This document shows, piece by piece, positions 4,810-5,331 of a DNA stretch of 5,331 bases. The DNA is taken from NCBI GenBank assembly GCA_016180145.1, contig JACPBT010000059.1, positions 1 to 5,331 of the forward strand, read 5' to 3'. The notes beneath the pieces are model-generated. The model saw only the letters and a program-made list of their open reading frames with translations. It had not been told where the DNA came from and ran no database searches. Numbering within the stretch: the first letter of the stretch is position 1; each line of letters opens with the position of its first letter. The stretch is from Candidatus Woesearchaeota archaeon (lineage in GTDB: Archaea > Nanobdellota > Nanobdellia > Woesearchaeales > UBA10216). The position numbers were made by a program, and so were the translations under genes.

Positions 4810-5331
4810 CACAAACTCAAACTTCTCATGGAAGCTCTCCATCTCAGGAGTGAATATCTTCAGCTCAAGGTATTTCTTTATCATCCCCTGAAGCCTGTAA
4901 GCGTCCTGATACAGGATTTTCTTGTTCTCCTCAAGGTTTTTCTTTATCAGCCGTGTCCTCATCCAGTTGTCAAAGAAGCCCAGTAGTGGCTTTTTAGAAA
5001 GCTCAGGCACGACTATGTAAGGCCTTATTATTATTCTCAACTCTCCCTGCTGGACTTTTTCCTTCTTTCCTTCCCGCATTACTTCAACATCATACATCTG
5101 TATCACGTTCCAGTCAATATCAAGATGATGCTTGTAATAACTGTTAACGCTTGAAGTGTTGCCGCCTGCTTTCACAGTCCTCCACCATATCCTCAGCTCT
5201 TTCTCATTCGGACTTACCGAGGTCCCCCTCCGGTAATGGTAGAGTATCTCCATGCTTCCCTCAAGGCTTTCCTCCCCTTTTGAATCCTGGAAATCATTCT
5301 CAATAAGCCACTGCCTTGTAACCCTGTAGAG
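4807..5331 (-). CDS. Unrecognised soluble protein, N-terminus beyond the window
   Basis: The frame is open from the window edge to a TAA at 4809-4807, giving 174 visible residues. The Met at 5253 is not the start: the frame continues upstream for 26 sensible residues (beginning LYRVTRQWLIEND) with no stop, so the true start is outside. I do not recognise the family. The middle looks beta-rich, with alternating hydrophobic and charged residues (ELRIWWRTV, HHLDIDWNV, YDVEVM, GELRIIIRPYIVV). The C-terminal third is charged and probably helical (MRTRLIKKNLEENKKILYQD), ending FHEKFEFV. There are no membrane segments, no cysteines, no signal peptide and no obvious catalytic motif. The Trp- and Tyr-rich strands suggest a ligand- or membrane-surface-binding beta fold, but that is a guess. 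It converges on the flippase-like gene with 9 bp between stops. Confidence 0.75.
   Translation of the reverse strand, partial: LYRVTRQWLIENDFQDSKGEESLEGSMEILYHYRRGTSVSPNEKELRIWWRTVKAGGNTSSVNSYYKHHLDIDWNVIQMYDVEVMREGKKEKVQQGELRIIIRPYIVVPELSKKPLLGFFDNWMRTRLIKKNLEENKKILYQDAYRLQGMIKKYLELKIFTPEMESFHEKFEFV

Noticed and set aside
4807..5253. Start of the last minus-strand gene at the Met codon 5253
   Set aside because: The frame stays open upstream to the window edge with plausible protein sequence and no promoter near 5253, so the gene is treated as partial.
1..5331. CRISPR array, insertion sequence, integrase attachment or tandem repeats
   Set aside because: No repeated spacer-like units, no transposase or integrase coding, and no duplicated tRNA 3' end seen in the window.

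Overview
The window reads as archaeal chromosome. Four observations support this. secF lies upstream of secD, the usual archaeal order. The tRNA gene carries an intron bounded by a bulge-helix-bulge (BHB) motif. TATA-like promoters sit at a fixed distance from starts that have no Shine-Dalgarno sequence, which suggests leaderless mRNAs. Archaeal-type SecD and SecF motifs are present. Genes are tightly packed, with 14-nt overlaps and 8-17 nt gaps at the convergent ends. The tight packing and the PDZ-bearing SecD would suit a small-genome DPANN-type lineage, but that placement is inference.

Layout, left to right: (1) the last 32 codons of CTP synthase (pyrG, + strand, cut by the window edge); (2) a convergent gene for a small methyltransferase-like protein (- strand, 116-745); (3) a 123-bp divergent intergenic region (746-868) holding one promoter for each direction; (4) a secF-secD operon (869-3521, + strand) whose two genes overlap by 14 nt; (5) a 154-bp gap with no convincing gene, ending in a promoter; (6) tRNA-Arg(CCU) at 3676-3775, with a 24-nt intron inside its T loop; (7) 23 bp later, a polytopic membrane protein of the flippase-like/LPG-synthase-TM family (3799-4797); (8) a convergent, unrecognised soluble protein (- strand, 4807 to the window end, N-terminus outside).

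SecD and SecF form the accessory membrane complex that helps protein export through the SecYEG-type channel, probably using the ion gradient from the extracytoplasmic side. Here SecD has a PDZ domain between its first membrane helix and the conserved LDLRGG region, and a four-cysteine cluster further along the same exposed loop. The flippase-like gene may share the tRNA promoter. The other genes have no evident functional link to export.

The best-supported unusual feature is the tRNA-Arg T-loop intron. The window sequence folds into an outer helix, a 4-bp central helix and two 3-nt bulges, and splicing at canonical positions restores a perfect 7-nt T loop. The secF and tRNA promoters share an identical 9-bp AAAACCTTT core at the same distance from the secF ATG and from tRNA base 1, which strongly suggests secF is leaderless.
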